NCBI GenBank assembly: GCA_963793465.1
Contig: CAWCAJ010000007.1
Location: 186,001 to 250,000, forward strand
Direction of reading: 5' to 3'
Length of the DNA: 64,000 nucleotides
Source of the DNA: CAJQPP01 sp963793465
GTDB taxonomy: Bacteria > Planctomycetota > Planctomycetia > Pirellulales > Pirellulaceae
Numbering within the stretch: position 1 is the first letter of the stretch; every line of letters starts with the position of its first letter. This document shows, piece by piece, positions 54,240-62,843 of the stretch. Under the pieces are notes generated by a model. That model did not search any database. It saw only the letters and a list, made by a program, of their open reading frames with translations, and was not told the origin of the DNA. A program made the position numbers and the translations under genes.

Positions 54240-54754
54240 GATTGCCGTTCCAGCTCCAGAATTTCATCTTCTTCGATGGTGCCGTAGTCCTCCCGAATTC
54301 GCACGATCAAGGCCAGGGCCAGCGCAGTGGTGGCAATCCCTACCACGATTGCGGTCAGCATCAACACGCTGGGCAACGGGTTGGAATACAGGATCTCGCC
54401 GGCCGCGGGTGGATGAGTCGCGGCCAGGTTCGTTAGTTCGGCTGCCTCCGTCAGGCTTTCAGGCGTGGCAGCGACATGATTCACTACATGCTCTGTAGGC
54501 TGATCATGATGGGTCGCCGGTTCTACAGCATCGGGACGCACAATCGGTGCGGTGCCGTCGCGGACTTTGCCCATGGTGATGTAAAGCAGGAAGACCGAGG
54601 TTTGAAAGATATTCAAACCGATCACCGTTTTCACCATGTTTTTGCGAGCGATCACAATATAGAAACCCGTCATCATCAGGAAGATGACGATCCAGTAATT
54701 GTAAAGCCCCAGGACCTGCTCTGAGGTAAGGGCCAGGAAATGAAGGTCACTCAT
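54236..54754 (-). CDS. Mrp antiporter subunit C (NuoK-like) with loop insertion
   Basis: A 172-residue small membrane subunit. The ATG at 54754 gives MSDLHFLALTSEQVLGLYNY. It has three helices with the NuoK/MrpC core IGLNIFQTSVFLLYITMG and LPSVLMLTAIVVGIATTALA. Between the second and third helices is a hydrophilic insertion of about 50 residues (73-122; for example HHDQPTEHVVNHVAATPESL) that ordinary MrpC (about 113 residues) lacks. It overlaps the ends of mrpB upstream (8 nt) and mrpD downstream (4 nt). Confidence 0.88.
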   Translation of the reverse strand: MSDLHFLALTSEQVLGLYNYWIVIFLMMTGFYIVIARKNMVKTVIGLNIFQTSVFLLYITMGKVRDGTAPIVRPDAVEPATHHDQPTEHVVNHVAATPESLTEAAELTNLAATHPPAAGEILYSNPLPSVLMLTAIVVGIATTALALALIVRIREDYGTIEEDEILELERQS

Positions 54755-55226
54755 TCGTCTGTGCTCGTCCGGCAAACAGGTAAAAAATCGTTGTCATCAC
54801 CGCCGTCACCGTGATCCCCACACCTACCTCGACCAGGAAAATACCCAGATGTTGCCCGGATGGCAGGAAATGGAGCGGGTGCGACCACAACGGAGGCAGG
54901 GCCGGCAATTCCGTCAGAAAGTGGTGTTCCAGGGCATCGTAGTCCAGGAAATTCTCACCCAGCAACATGGTGGCCACACCGGTGCCGGCATAGATCAGTA
55001 CGCCCAAAGCGATCAGCTTTTCTACCAACCATGTCGGTGCCACACGTTGTACGGCGGGCAAGCCGAATACCATGCCGTAAAGGATCAAGCCGGATGCCAG
55101 GATGACGCCCGCCTGAAACCCACCACCAGGCCCGAAATCACCGTGGAATTGCACATAAAATGCAAACAGCAGGATGTAGGGGATGATCAGTTTGGAAACG
55201 ACGCGGATGATGGGAAAGGACTTCAA
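54747..55226 (-). CDS. Mrp antiporter subunit B
   Basis: A 159-residue four-helix subunit. The start is TTG at 55226, overlapping the previous stop by 4 nt (TTGA), and gives SKLIIPYILLFAFYVQFHGDFGPGGGFQAG, quoted here as its parts SKLIIPYILLFAFYVQFHG and DFGPGGGFQAG, the MnhB/MrpB signature. The end LVEVGVGITVTAVMTTIFYL is also typical. MrpB is part of the membrane module of the antiporter. Co-directional with all other subunits. Confidence 0.9.
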   Translation of the reverse strand: MKSFPIIRVVSKLIIPYILLFAFYVQFHGDFGPGGGFQAGVILASGLILYGMVFGLPAVQRVAPTWLVEKLIALGVLIYAGTGVATMLLGENFLDYDALEHHFLTELPALPPLWSHPLHFLPSGQHLGIFLVEVGVGITVTAVMTTIFYLFAGRAQTNE

Positions 55227-55783
55227 GCTGCATCCTCCCGCACCAGGGATGTCGCAGCAGTCGATCGGTCACGGCGGAGAATCAGCATGACACCGATTCC
55301 GGCAGTGAAAATCACTGCCGTTTCCCCCAAGGTATCGTACCCCCGGTAACTGGCCAGAATGGCGGTGACGACGTTCGGTAACCCATGCATGTCGGGCTGC
55401 GCCCTTTCCATGAAACTGGGATCCAGATGAGTGTGTACCGGTGCGTCGGCACTGCCAAAATAGGGCATGTCCAGTGTGCCATAAATCAATGCCGCGCCGG
55501 TGCCCAGCACTACCAGCAGCGGCATCACCTGGATTCGCTGGGCTGGTTTCTCCACTTTGCTGGTCAAGGCCAGCGTGCTCAACATCAGGAACGTCGAAAT
55601 CCCGGCCCCCACCGCGGCTTCGGTAAATGCCACATCGGGCGCGTCCAGCAACAACATCCAACTGGCACCCAGGAAACTGTAGATTCCCGTGAACATGACT
55701 GCCGCCCACAGGTCGCGAATCCGCGCGACGGTGACCGCCGTCAACGCCAGCAGGGTGAGGATGAATATGTCAATAAAGATCAT
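55223..55783 (-). CDS. MrpA C-terminal domain protein (DUF4040/MbhE-type)
   Basis: A 186-residue membrane protein. The first part has the DUF4040 hallmark DAPDVAFTEAAVGAGISTFL (about 48-67), the MrpA C-terminal/MbhD-like domain. The later part, with ASYRGYDTLGETAVIFTAGI, is MbhE/MrpB-like. In canonical Mrp these are fused to the C-terminus of MrpA; here they form a separate gene, as in some archaeal and group 2 complexes. It lies between mrpG and mrpB. Acidic residues in this part are needed for ion transport in known Mrp. Confidence 0.9.
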   Translation of the reverse strand: MIFIDIFILTLLALTAVTVARIRDLWAAVMFTGIYSFLGASWMLLLDAPDVAFTEAAVGAGISTFLMLSTLALTSKVEKPAQRIQVMPLLVVLGTGAALIYGTLDMPYFGSADAPVHTHLDPSFMERAQPDMHGLPNVVTAILASYRGYDTLGETAVIFTAGIGVMLILRRDRSTAATSLVREDAA

Positions 55784-55793
55784 GAGCGTCTGT

Positions 55794-55826
55794 CTACTTG
55801 GGGCCTACTTGAGGCCTACTTGGGGC
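55794..55826. repeat. Three tandem copies of an 11-bp unit at the end of mrpG
   Basis: CTACTTGGGGC at 55794, CTACTTGAGGC at 55805 and CTACTTGGGGC at 55816. On the minus strand each copy ends in TAG, so successive copies put TAG in all three frames (55816, 55805, 55794). The first TAG (55816-55818) is the mrpG stop. The array fills the short gap before the next gene (starts 55783) and works as a three-frame stop. Confidence 0.9.
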
Positions 55827-56139
55827 CGGGTTTTCCGGGTGGATCCAATTCCGGTTGATGTCCCTGGGCCAATGCAGAATTGGCCAGGGCATGACAGGAA
55901 CTGGGGCTGGTGACGACCAGGAAGAACAGGATCATCAACAATTTTACAGCGACCAATACCCCCGGGGACTGCAGCATCAAGCCCAGCACAATCAAGGCCG
56001 CTCCCAAAGTATCGGTAATGCCACCGCCGTGAAGCCGGGAATAGAACTCGGGAAACCGCACGATCCCGATGCCACCCACGATGGAAAAGAAGGCCCCGCA
56101 CACAATCAGCAGCCAGCTGAGGATATCCAGCACAATCAC
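55816..56139 (-). CDS. Mrp antiporter subunit G
   Basis: A 107-residue three-helix subunit. The start is GTG at 56139, overlapping the mrpF stop (GTGA). The family core is GGIGIVRFPEFYSRLHGGG, followed by ITDTLGAALIVLGLML and LLMILFFLVVTSPSSCHALA. The tail is polar and Pro-rich (EL-DPPGKPGPK). MrpG sits at the edge of the antiporter membrane arm in known structures. The stop lies inside an 11-bp tandem repeat. Confidence 0.92.
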   Translation of the reverse strand: MIVLDILSWLLIVCGAFFSIVGGIGIVRFPEFYSRLHGGGITDTLGAALIVLGLMLQSPGVLVAVKLLMILFFLVVTSPSSCHALANSALAQGHQPELDPPGKPGPK

Positions 56140-56414
56140 GATTGCTTGACTCCCGGGCCGGGCGACTTGTAATGGGAAAACCGCAGCAGGGCGACCATGC
56201 CAATGAAGTTCATCATGCTATACAACAAGGCCAGATCCAGAAAATCGGTCCGGTCCGTCAGAAAGCAAACCACACAGATCAACAGCACCGTCTTGGTACC
56301 AAACATGTTCAATGCCAGCACCCGGTCAAAGACGGTGGGTCCCAGCATGGCACGTATCATGGCCAGCGACATGGTGATCAGTATCGCGATCGCGGCGACC
56401 AGGAATAGCTGCAT
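56136..56414 (-). CDS. Mrp antiporter subunit F
   Basis: A 92-residue subunit with three helices. It has the MrpF core AMIRAMLGPTVFDRVLALNM and TKTVLLICVVCFLTD, then LLYSMMNFIGMVALLRF. Its start ATG overlaps the mrpE stop by 1 nt (TAATG). Required for antiporter assembly in characterised Mrp systems. Confidence 0.92.
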   Translation of the reverse strand: MQLFLVAAIAILITMSLAMIRAMLGPTVFDRVLALNMFGTKTVLLICVVCFLTDRTDFLDLALLYSMMNFIGMVALLRFSHYKSPGPGVKQS

Positions 56415-56896
56415 TATTCGCCTCGCTCCAACGCTTGGACCCGACGGTCCATGTCTCCCGAAATGTCGTCCGCGGCCCCGTCAAAAGACAACGCGTGGAC
56501 CAGAATCTGGTCCCCTTCCATGCTGACCGATACCGTACCAGGGGTCAGCGTGATCGAATTCGCCAGGATGACCCGTCCCAGTTGGCTGCGGGAATGGGCC
56601 GTAACTGTGACCATGTTCCGCTGCAAAGGCAATTTTGGTGAGAGGATGATTTTGGTGACCGCCCAATTCGACTTGATAATTTCCAGAGCCAGCCAGGGAG
56701 CGTACACCAGGAAAGGTCGAAATCCCAATTGCACGGGCGCGCCCTCTTCATCCACGATTTGCAGTTTGTTTGATAACCAGAGACAAAAGCCGCAGGAACC
56801 CAGACCCAGCAGGATAATAAAAGGCTTGTCAAAATGGCCTGACCAAATCAGCCAAACGACGCCCAACGCCATGGCCAGGATCACCAAGTATTTCAT
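56414..56896 (-). CDS. Mrp antiporter subunit E
   Basis: A 160-residue subunit. The ATG at 56896 gives MKYLVILAMALGVVWLIWSG and a second helix FIILLGLGSCGFCLWLSNKL. Then comes the MrpE core YAPWLALEIIKSNWAVTKII, SRSQLGRVILANSITLTPGT and VHALSFDG. The frame stays open upstream to 57277 but has no coding character. First gene of the leftward ten-gene Mrp operon. Confidence 0.92.
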   Translation of the reverse strand: MKYLVILAMALGVVWLIWSGHFDKPFIILLGLGSCGFCLWLSNKLQIVDEEGAPVQLGFRPFLVYAPWLALEIIKSNWAVTKIILSPKLPLQRNMVTVTAHSRSQLGRVILANSITLTPGTVSVSMEGDQILVHALSFDGAADDISGDMDRRVQALERGE

Positions 56897-57608
56897 CAGC
56901 GCACGCTCTGCAGCTCCCGGAAAACGGATCAATATAGCCCGGCTGCAAATCAGGGTGAAGGGTGACCCGTCCGTGGGGAATCGTATCTGGCAACTTTTTC
57001 CAGCTTCATCAATCCAGGCTGGGGCCGGGAACGCTAAAATGGCCCTGATTGCATGGCCCTGATTGACATGGCCTTCGACTCTGACATGTCCATCGTCTCG
57101 CAGATATTGACGGAAACCGTGGAAAACCCGTTTGGGACCTCCGGCATAGGGAGTTGCCGGGGTAAGCTTTAGCGACTGACTCTTGGGATCCGCCCCGCCA
57201 GGTCCGTAGCCGGCTGACGACGCCGAGCACCCGGCCAATGGTGGATTCCCCGAGACCCGCTCCTCCCACCGGGGCAATCAAGTAGAGCGAAAGCAGGATC
57301 AATGCAAATATCGATTCCCGGTCCGATGGGATCTCAGGTAGAGTGGGAGGCCAAGGTTGGTTGTGGGGTTGAGTACAATGGATGAAGCCTGCCAGGGATG
57401 AAGCCAAAACCCGGAAGTTCGGGTTTCCGAAACATCGGAAAGCTCCCATGATTGGGCGTTCAATTCCCGTGGGGACAGTGACCGTCCGGTGGCGATGCCG
57501 CTTCGGCAGCGACTCCCCAAACGGGTTTGGCAATCCTCAAGCAGCGGTTCAACCGAAACGCCAGGTTCGCCCAACGGTAAATCGGGCAATCGAAAAGAGC
57601 GCACCGGG
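56897..57608. other. Divergent intergenic region upstream of the Mrp operon
   Basis: About 710 bases between mrpE (leftward) and the membrane protein at 57609 (rightward). Open frames here are low-complexity or random. A near-repeat ATGGCCCTGATTG occurs at 57039-57051 and again at 57053-57065. A short leftward hydrophobic stretch around 57255-57310 is not enough to call a gene. It must hold promoters for both directions. Confidence 0.5.
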
Positions 57609-59117
57609 ATGGAATACTTTCCCCTTTTCTTTAAACCGATCGAACCGACGACATGGGCTTACCTGTCGTCGCTGCTGATGCTTGCGCTGTTTTTCAAGTT
57701 CAACCGGTTTTGGAGTTTTCGCAATTTCGACCTGGTATTGATCATCCTGATGACGCCGGGCTTGTTGATGGTGCACTATGGAGTGGCAAAGCAAAAGGAC
57801 CTGGAAAGGGCGGCCCTGGTCGGCAACTCCACTCTGCAACGGGAAAATGGAGAATCGTCCATGGCGGAGCCCACCGGAACCCCGGAATCGGCCGCTGCCT
57901 TGAAGCCGCCGGCCCAAACGGTGTCCGACGGGGAAACCCGACCGTTAACGGTTTGGCAAAAGCTGCAGCGGTACGGATTCATTTGGCTGTTTGTCGTAGA
58001 GTTCGTCTGGTTGGTGCGTTTGTTGAACGATCCGTTGCTGGTGCGCAAACCCATGCTGGAACCCAACTTGAAATTGGGCGGATTGGTTTTTCTAACTTGC
58101 AGCTTGGCGATCTTCCTGTTCGCCAATGTCTTGACCAGTGAACCGGCCAACCTGGCCGGGCCGCAGGGGGCTGTCAATCTGGTGAAGCGAAATTCGCAGG
58201 AAGCCAGCGATCAGTTACAGCAGTATGGCCCTGGATATCCCCTGCTGCACATCGTCCCCACGATCCAGACGTTTGTGGAAAATGGTGAAAACAACGGTGG
58301 CCCCAGCGGTGGGGATGCCTCGGCACCAGGCCACTCCGAGTTGGTGGATGTGGCGCGAATCATGGCCATCCTTTCCCAGATTGCCATCGTGGCCGGTCTG
58401 ATCTACGTCGGTCATGCCCATTTTGGCAATTTCCAAATGGGTGTCGCAATGGCCACGATATTTCTGATGTTGCCCTACACCGCGCAGTTTGCCGGAGATA
58501 CGATGCATCTCTTGCCGGCGGCCTTGTTGGTCTGGGCGGTGGCCTGCTTCGATCGGCCATTGGTGGCGGGTATCTTGATCGGCAGCGCTGCCGGGGTTTG
58601 CTATTACCCATTGTTCCTGTTGCCATTGTGGGTCAGTTTCTATTGGGAACGCGGGCGTCGCGAGTTTGTGTTGGGGGCCGTTCTGGCCATCGCATTGGTG
58701 GTGTCCAGTCTCAGTTTGACCTCCGCCGACATTAACGGTTTCCTGGCGCAATTGGTGTCCATTTTTGGATTTATCTGGCCTCGCAACGAAGGGCTTGGTG
58801 GAATCTGGGCCCTCAACTGGTCGGGCTGGTTTCGCTTGCCTTTGTTGGTGGGGTACTTCCTGCTCTGCATTTCCTACGCTTTCTGGCCGGTGCGCAAGGA
58901 CCTCGGCACTTTGATCAGTTGCATGGGGGCCGCCATGATTGCGGTGCAGTTCTGGCATGGCGACGGAGGTGGCTTGTACCTGGCCTGGTTCATGCCTTTG
59001 GTGCTGATGATTATTTTCCGCCCCAATCTGGATCACAAAACAGCGATCGACGTGGTGCCTGAGAAACCGCCTGCCGGTGGCCACGGTGATGCGGGTTTTG
59101 CAGCCCATTCCGGTTGA
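57609..59117 (+). CDS. Polytopic membrane protein, unknown function
   Basis: A 502-residue protein with about ten helices. The ATG at 57609 gives MEYFPLFFKPIEPTTWAYLS. Hydrophilic loops of about 50 residues lie around 75-125 and 215-265. Helices include YGFIWLFVVEFVWLVRLL, VFLTCSLAIFLFANVL and HLLPAALLVWAVACFDRPLV. The layout resembles GT-C/DUF2029-type glycosyltransferases, but no catalytic motif is seen. A start at 57489 has no coding support. Alone between the Mrp operon and the EEP gene. Confidence 0.7.
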   Translation: MEYFPLFFKPIEPTTWAYLSSLLMLALFFKFNRFWSFRNFDLVLIILMTPGLLMVHYGVAKQKDLERAALVGNSTLQRENGESSMAEPTGTPESAAALKPPAQTVSDGETRPLTVWQKLQRYGFIWLFVVEFVWLVRLLNDPLLVRKPMLEPNLKLGGLVFLTCSLAIFLFANVLTSEPANLAGPQGAVNLVKRNSQEASDQLQQYGPGYPLLHIVPTIQTFVENGENNGGPSGGDASAPGHSELVDVARIMAILSQIAIVAGLIYVGHAHFGNFQMGVAMATIFLMLPYTAQFAGDTMHLLPAALLVWAVACFDRPLVAGILIGSAAGVCYYPLFLLPLWVSFYWERGRREFVLGAVLAIALVVSSLSLTSADINGFLAQLVSIFGFIWPRNEGLGGIWALNWSGWFRLPLLVGYFLLCISYAFWPVRKDLGTLISCMGAAMIAVQFWHGDGGGLYLAWFMPLVLMIIFRPNLDHKTAIDVVPEKPPAGGHGDAGFAAHSG

Positions 59118-59296
59118 TTGGGTTCCTCGCCATGCGGCTGCGACTGCACCTTGGCAGGGGGCTCGTTACTACCCGAACACGCGACGGCATTTCTAACCCC
59201 TAAACGGGTTCCACGACCAAGCGACGCCCCGCAAATGCCGAAACAGATACAGAGACCCTGTTTCGATCCGGAACGTATCGCCCAGGAATCTGATCC

Positions 59297-60283
59297 GTGC
59301 GCAGATTATTCTTTATACTTGGCTCGTTGGGGTTTCTTGCCCTGGGCGGTTGGCTGCTTTTTCATATGCATGAGATTCGTGGCCCTGGCGATGTAGCCCG
59401 TCTGGTGGGTCAACAAATCAGCCAGTTGGCGGGCGGTGCGGTTCCTCAGAATGTGCCCTGGCGGCGGCCTGCTGAAAACGTGATTCGGATTGGCTCCTTC
59501 AATGCCGATCAATTCGATGAATCCAAAATGAAGGACCCGTTGATCGCGGCCATGGTGTTGGACATCATTCGCCAGTTTGATGTGATTGCCTTGCAGGAGG
59601 TCGATACCCGCGACCCCTTCGCCATGAAGCGATTTGTAAACGATCTGAATGAAACAGGGCGTCAATTTGATGTGGTCAGTGGCACCCGCCAGCATCCCGA
59701 CGGGGCCCAGCATCAATCCGCCATACTTTACGATGCCTCCACGATTGAGCTGGATCGGGGCCAATTCTACCATATCAACGACCCCGATAATGTAATTGCC
59801 AGAGACCCATTGGTGGCCTGGTTCCGGACCCGGGCGGAAGGCAATGCTTTTACGTTTTCCCTGGTGAATGTCCACCTCGACGCTCAAAGCACAGAGCAGG
59901 AAGTGTTGCAGGTCAGCCAGATATTCCGGGCCGTCCGCAATGACGGCCGCATGGAGGACGACGTGATTCTGGCCGGAGACTTTGGAGTCAGTGCCGCCGT
60001 GTTAAACGAAGTGGCGCTTTCCAATGGTCTGCAAGCGATCAATGGCGACGCCTCAACCAGCACTCGATCCACGGCTCAATTGGACAACTTCATGCTGGAT
60101 CCATTGGCCACCAGTGAATTCACCGGAGAAACCGGCGTGCTGGATTTCATGAAGGTTTACAATCTGACGCTGGCCCAAGCCTTGAACATCTCCGATCACT
60201 TGCCGGTGTGGGCCGATTTCGAGGTCTTTGAAAATGCCGCGCCCGGCCGCGTGGCGGGCCGTACGGCCGGTCAAGCACGCTGA
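59297..60283 (+). CDS. Endonuclease/exonuclease/phosphatase-fold protein
   Basis: A 328-residue protein with a GTG start (59297) and an N-terminal anchor LFFILGSLGFLALGGWLLF. The EEP fold is recognised by IRIGSFNADQFDES, VIALQEVDTRDP, LVNVHLDAQS, VILAGDFGVS and ISDHLPVWADFEV. Compared with active family members (GDFN) the loop reads GDFG, losing the conserved Asn; the SDH motif is intact. It may be a membrane-anchored phosphodiesterase with changed activity, or hydrolyse a different substrate. A 142-bp gap separates it from the VWA gene. Confidence 0.8.
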   Translation: MRRLFFILGSLGFLALGGWLLFHMHEIRGPGDVARLVGQQISQLAGGAVPQNVPWRRPAENVIRIGSFNADQFDESKMKDPLIAAMVLDIIRQFDVIALQEVDTRDPFAMKRFVNDLNETGRQFDVVSGTRQHPDGAQHQSAILYDASTIELDRGQFYHINDPDNVIARDPLVAWFRTRAEGNAFTFSLVNVHLDAQSTEQEVLQVSQIFRAVRNDGRMEDDVILAGDFGVSAAVLNEVALSNGLQAINGDASTSTRSTAQLDNFMLDPLATSEFTGETGVLDFMKVYNLTLAQALNISDHLPVWADFEVFENAAPGRVAGRTAGQAR

Positions 60284-60425
60284 ATGCCCCGCAATCAGTC
60301 GATGAATCCGCCTATCGATCCCAGCCAGGGCACCTGCATGATTGCGTCTTGACTTGTTCTGGACCGATCGGGGTCAATAATGGAGGTCAGGCCCGACTTC
60401 TCAAAATCCTCGGCAGCATTGCCTC

Positions 60426-61595
60426 ATGAAACTGTCCTGTACCCATTGCGGCGACCTGTTCACGATCACCGCCGCGCAGCTGGGCACTCGGGGCAAGTGC
60501 CCGCACTGTAAAGCCACCATCATCCTGCCTCGTTCGGCCAACCAGAACATTTCGGCAGAGGGTGAGTTGTTGGCCCCCAGTCTCTGGATGGAACGCTGGT
60601 TTTCGATGCTGGGGGCCCTTTTCTTGCACCTGCTGGTGCTTGCCATCCTGGCTTTGATCCCCTACCGCTTTCTCTCTCAAGGGGACTGGTCGGAAGGAAC
60701 GGACGTGATGATCGGCACAGTCGCTTCGGTGGCCTTGCAGGACACAGCCGAAACCAATCTGGAAATGGAATCCAGCCAACTCGATAGTCAACACCGTGCC
60801 GCGGATTTGTTTTCCGAGCAGATGCGCTCACCATCCAGTACCGCCATGTCGTCGCGTCAGGCGGCCGAGGATCCTGTATTGAGTCCCGGTGGAGGGCAAC
60901 AAGGCGTTTTCGATCTGCAAGCCGTGCAGAACATTCTCGACCAGGGCGATACCGGTTCCGAAGAATTCGAACAGCTAATTTCTCAACTGAAACAAAACGG
61001 ACTGGAAATTGTGATCGTGTTTGACAGCACCGGCAGCATGGAAGGGGAGATTCAGGAGGTCAAAAACAAGATCGAAAGAATGGGAATGGTGTTGTTTCGA
61101 ATTGTGGAGAAAACTCGAATCAGCGTTTGCACCTATCGCGACGTGGGTGCCAAATACGTGGTCAAGGGGTTGCCGCTTACGGACAACCTGGGGGACATCA
61201 TCGAGTTCCTGGAGGATGTCTCTGCGGGCGGTGGTGGAGATGATGCGGAAGCCGTGCACATGGGTCTGGAATGGGCCATCGCCCAGAATCAGTTTCGACC
61301 GCAGGCCCGGAAGGTCATCTTGCTGTTTGGGGACGCCCCACCTCACGCGGCGGACAAAGACTATTGCCTGCGAATGGCCAGTGAGTTTCGCCGCCAGCAA
61401 AAGGGCATTGTCAGTACCGTGACCTGCCATTCCGAGCAGCGACTGCCCTCGTTTATCGAAATCGCCCAAATGGGTGGTGGCGAGGCCTGGTTAACCCGCA
61501 ATGAACGGGAGATCATGTCCCAGCTGATCGTGCTGGTATTCGGTAGCAAACACCGGGATAAAGTGCTGGAGGCGTTTGACCTGTTGGCTCGCTGA
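60426..61595 (+). CDS. Zinc-ribbon/VWA-domain membrane protein
   Basis: A 389-residue protein. The N-terminus MKLSCTHCGDLFTITAAQLG plus RGKCPHCKATIILP is a small zinc-ribbon of the type seen in planctomycete proteins (CxxC-x18-CxxC). A helix FSMLGALFLHLLVLAILALI follows at about 59-78. After a linker of about 115 residues comes a VWA domain with the MIDAS motif FDSTGSMEGE (DxSxS-like: Asp-Ser-Thr-Gly-Ser) and later FLEDVSAGGGGDDAEAVH. A metal-dependent ligand-binding role outside or at the membrane is likely. It precedes the cys genes but is not obviously linked. Confidence 0.82.
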   Translation: MKLSCTHCGDLFTITAAQLGTRGKCPHCKATIILPRSANQNISAEGELLAPSLWMERWFSMLGALFLHLLVLAILALIPYRFLSQGDWSEGTDVMIGTVASVALQDTAETNLEMESSQLDSQHRAADLFSEQMRSPSSTAMSSRQAAEDPVLSPGGGQQGVFDLQAVQNILDQGDTGSEEFEQLISQLKQNGLEIVIVFDSTGSMEGEIQEVKNKIERMGMVLFRIVEKTRISVCTYRDVGAKYVVKGLPLTDNLGDIIEFLEDVSAGGGGDDAEAVHMGLEWAIAQNQFRPQARKVILLFGDAPPHAADKDYCLRMASEFRRQQKGIVSTVTCHSEQRLPSFIEIAQMGGGEAWLTRNEREIMSQLIVLVFGSKHRDKVLEAFDLLAR

Positions 61596-61713
61596 ACCGG
61601 GGGATCGGGCGGCCGCAGCAGACGGTACGGGAGGCCGATTGGTCGGATCGTAGCGGATACGCGGAGCCGGCTCACGAAATGCCACGGCTCTGCCGAACCG
61701 TTGAGGACCTGCG

Positions 61714-61742
61714 TTGTCGGGTTTTCGGATCGCAACTATATT
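61714..61742 (+). promoter_or_regulatory. Candidate promoter of cysDN
   Basis: TTGTCG (61714-61719) and TATATT (61737-61742) are separated by 17 bp, matching the sigma-70 consensus at 4/6 and 5/6 positions. A start point near 61750 would leave a leader of about 40 bases before the cysD ATG at 61792. No riboswitch fold is evident in the leader. Confidence 0.55.
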
Positions 61743-61791
61743 GAAAACGCCGCTTTCCTTCTGCAATCACCGCTTTTTCAAGCAATCCAGT

Positions 61792-62748
61792 ATGGTCAAC
61801 CTCGATACCGATCCCATGCCCGATCCCGTTGCCGCCCAAAAACACAACTATCGCCTGACGCACCTCCGGCAACTGGAGGCCGAGAGCATCCACATTATTC
61901 GCGAGGTGGCTGCCGAATTCAAAAACCCGGTGATGCTGTACTCCGTGGGCAAAGATTCTTCGGTGATGGTTCATTTGGCCTTGAAGGCCTTTTACCCAGC
62001 CAAGCCCCCTTTTCCATTGTTGCACGTGGATACGACCTGGAAATTCCGGGAGATGTACGAATTTCGTGAGAACTATGCGCGAAAGGAGTTGGGTCTGGAG
62101 GTCCTTACCTATACCAACCAGGAGGGGCTGAAGTTCAACCTGTATCCCACCGACGACAGCACCAAACACATTAGCATCATGAAAACGGATGCTTTGAAAC
62201 AGGCGTTGGACCAGTATGAATTCGATGCCGCCTTTGGAGGCGCACGGCGGGATGAGGAGAAATCGCGTGCCAAGGAGCGGGTTTTTTCCTTTCGGGATCG
62301 CAATCATCGCTGGGATCCCAAGAACCAACGCCCGGAGCTCTGGAATCTTTACAACACGCGAGTCAACAAAGGCGAGAGCATTCGCGTGTTTCCACTCAGC
62401 AACTGGACGGAGCTGGATATCTGGCAGTACATCCACCTGGAGAGCATACCGATTGTGCCGCTTTATTACGCCGCCGCGCGTCCGGTGGTGAAACGCAATG
62501 GCATCTGGGTGATGGTGGATGATGATCGATTGAGGATGGAACCGGGTGAGCGTCCGGAAGTGAAAACCATCCGTTTTCGCACGCTGGGTTGCTATCCGCT
62601 GACGGGGGCCGTCGAGTCGCCGGCCACGACCTTGCCGGAGATTATCCAGGAAATGCTGTTGGCCACCACATCCGAACGTCAGGGTCGGGCCATCGACAAC
62701 GACGAAGAAGGCAGCATGGAAAAACAGAAGATGGAAGGCCACTTTTAA
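61792..62748 (+). CDS. cysD: Sulfate adenylyltransferase subunit 2
   Basis: A 318-residue PP-loop ATP pyrophosphatase-like subunit that, with CysN, makes adenosine 5'-phosphosulfate from sulfate and ATP. Motifs: YSVGKDSSVMVHLALKAF (PP-loop), HVDTTWKFREMYEF, FGGARRDEEKSRAKERVFS and ELDIWQYIHLESIPIVPLYY. The end carries MEKQKMEGHF. The ATG at 61792 gives MVNLDTDPMPDPVAAQKHN; a longer frame to 61714 overlaps a promoter-like sequence, and ATG 61816 is also possible. cysN follows after 95 bp. The route is assimilatory sulfate reduction or sulfation. Confidence 0.95.
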   Translation: MVNLDTDPMPDPVAAQKHNYRLTHLRQLEAESIHIIREVAAEFKNPVMLYSVGKDSSVMVHLALKAFYPAKPPFPLLHVDTTWKFREMYEFRENYARKELGLEVLTYTNQEGLKFNLYPTDDSTKHISIMKTDALKQALDQYEFDAAFGGARRDEEKSRAKERVFSFRDRNHRWDPKNQRPELWNLYNTRVNKGESIRVFPLSNWTELDIWQYIHLESIPIVPLYYAAARPVVKRNGIWVMVDDDRLRMEPGERPEVKTIRFRTLGCYPLTGAVESPATTLPEIIQEMLLATTSERQGRAIDNDEEGSMEKQKMEGHF

Positions 62749-62843
62749 CGCTCGGCTTCCCCCCCCGCGATACAGCGACAGCCCGTGATGCTGCCGGCTG
62801 TCACGATCTACACGACGATTCGACTACCTTCAAGGAACATCTG

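Noticed and set aside
57009..57533. Leftward open frame of 174 codons with a hydrophobic stretch near 57255-57310
   Set aside because: Flanking residues are Arg/Ser-rich and random, no ribosome site, and it has no family. Most likely chance, though a degraded small membrane gene cannot be excluded.
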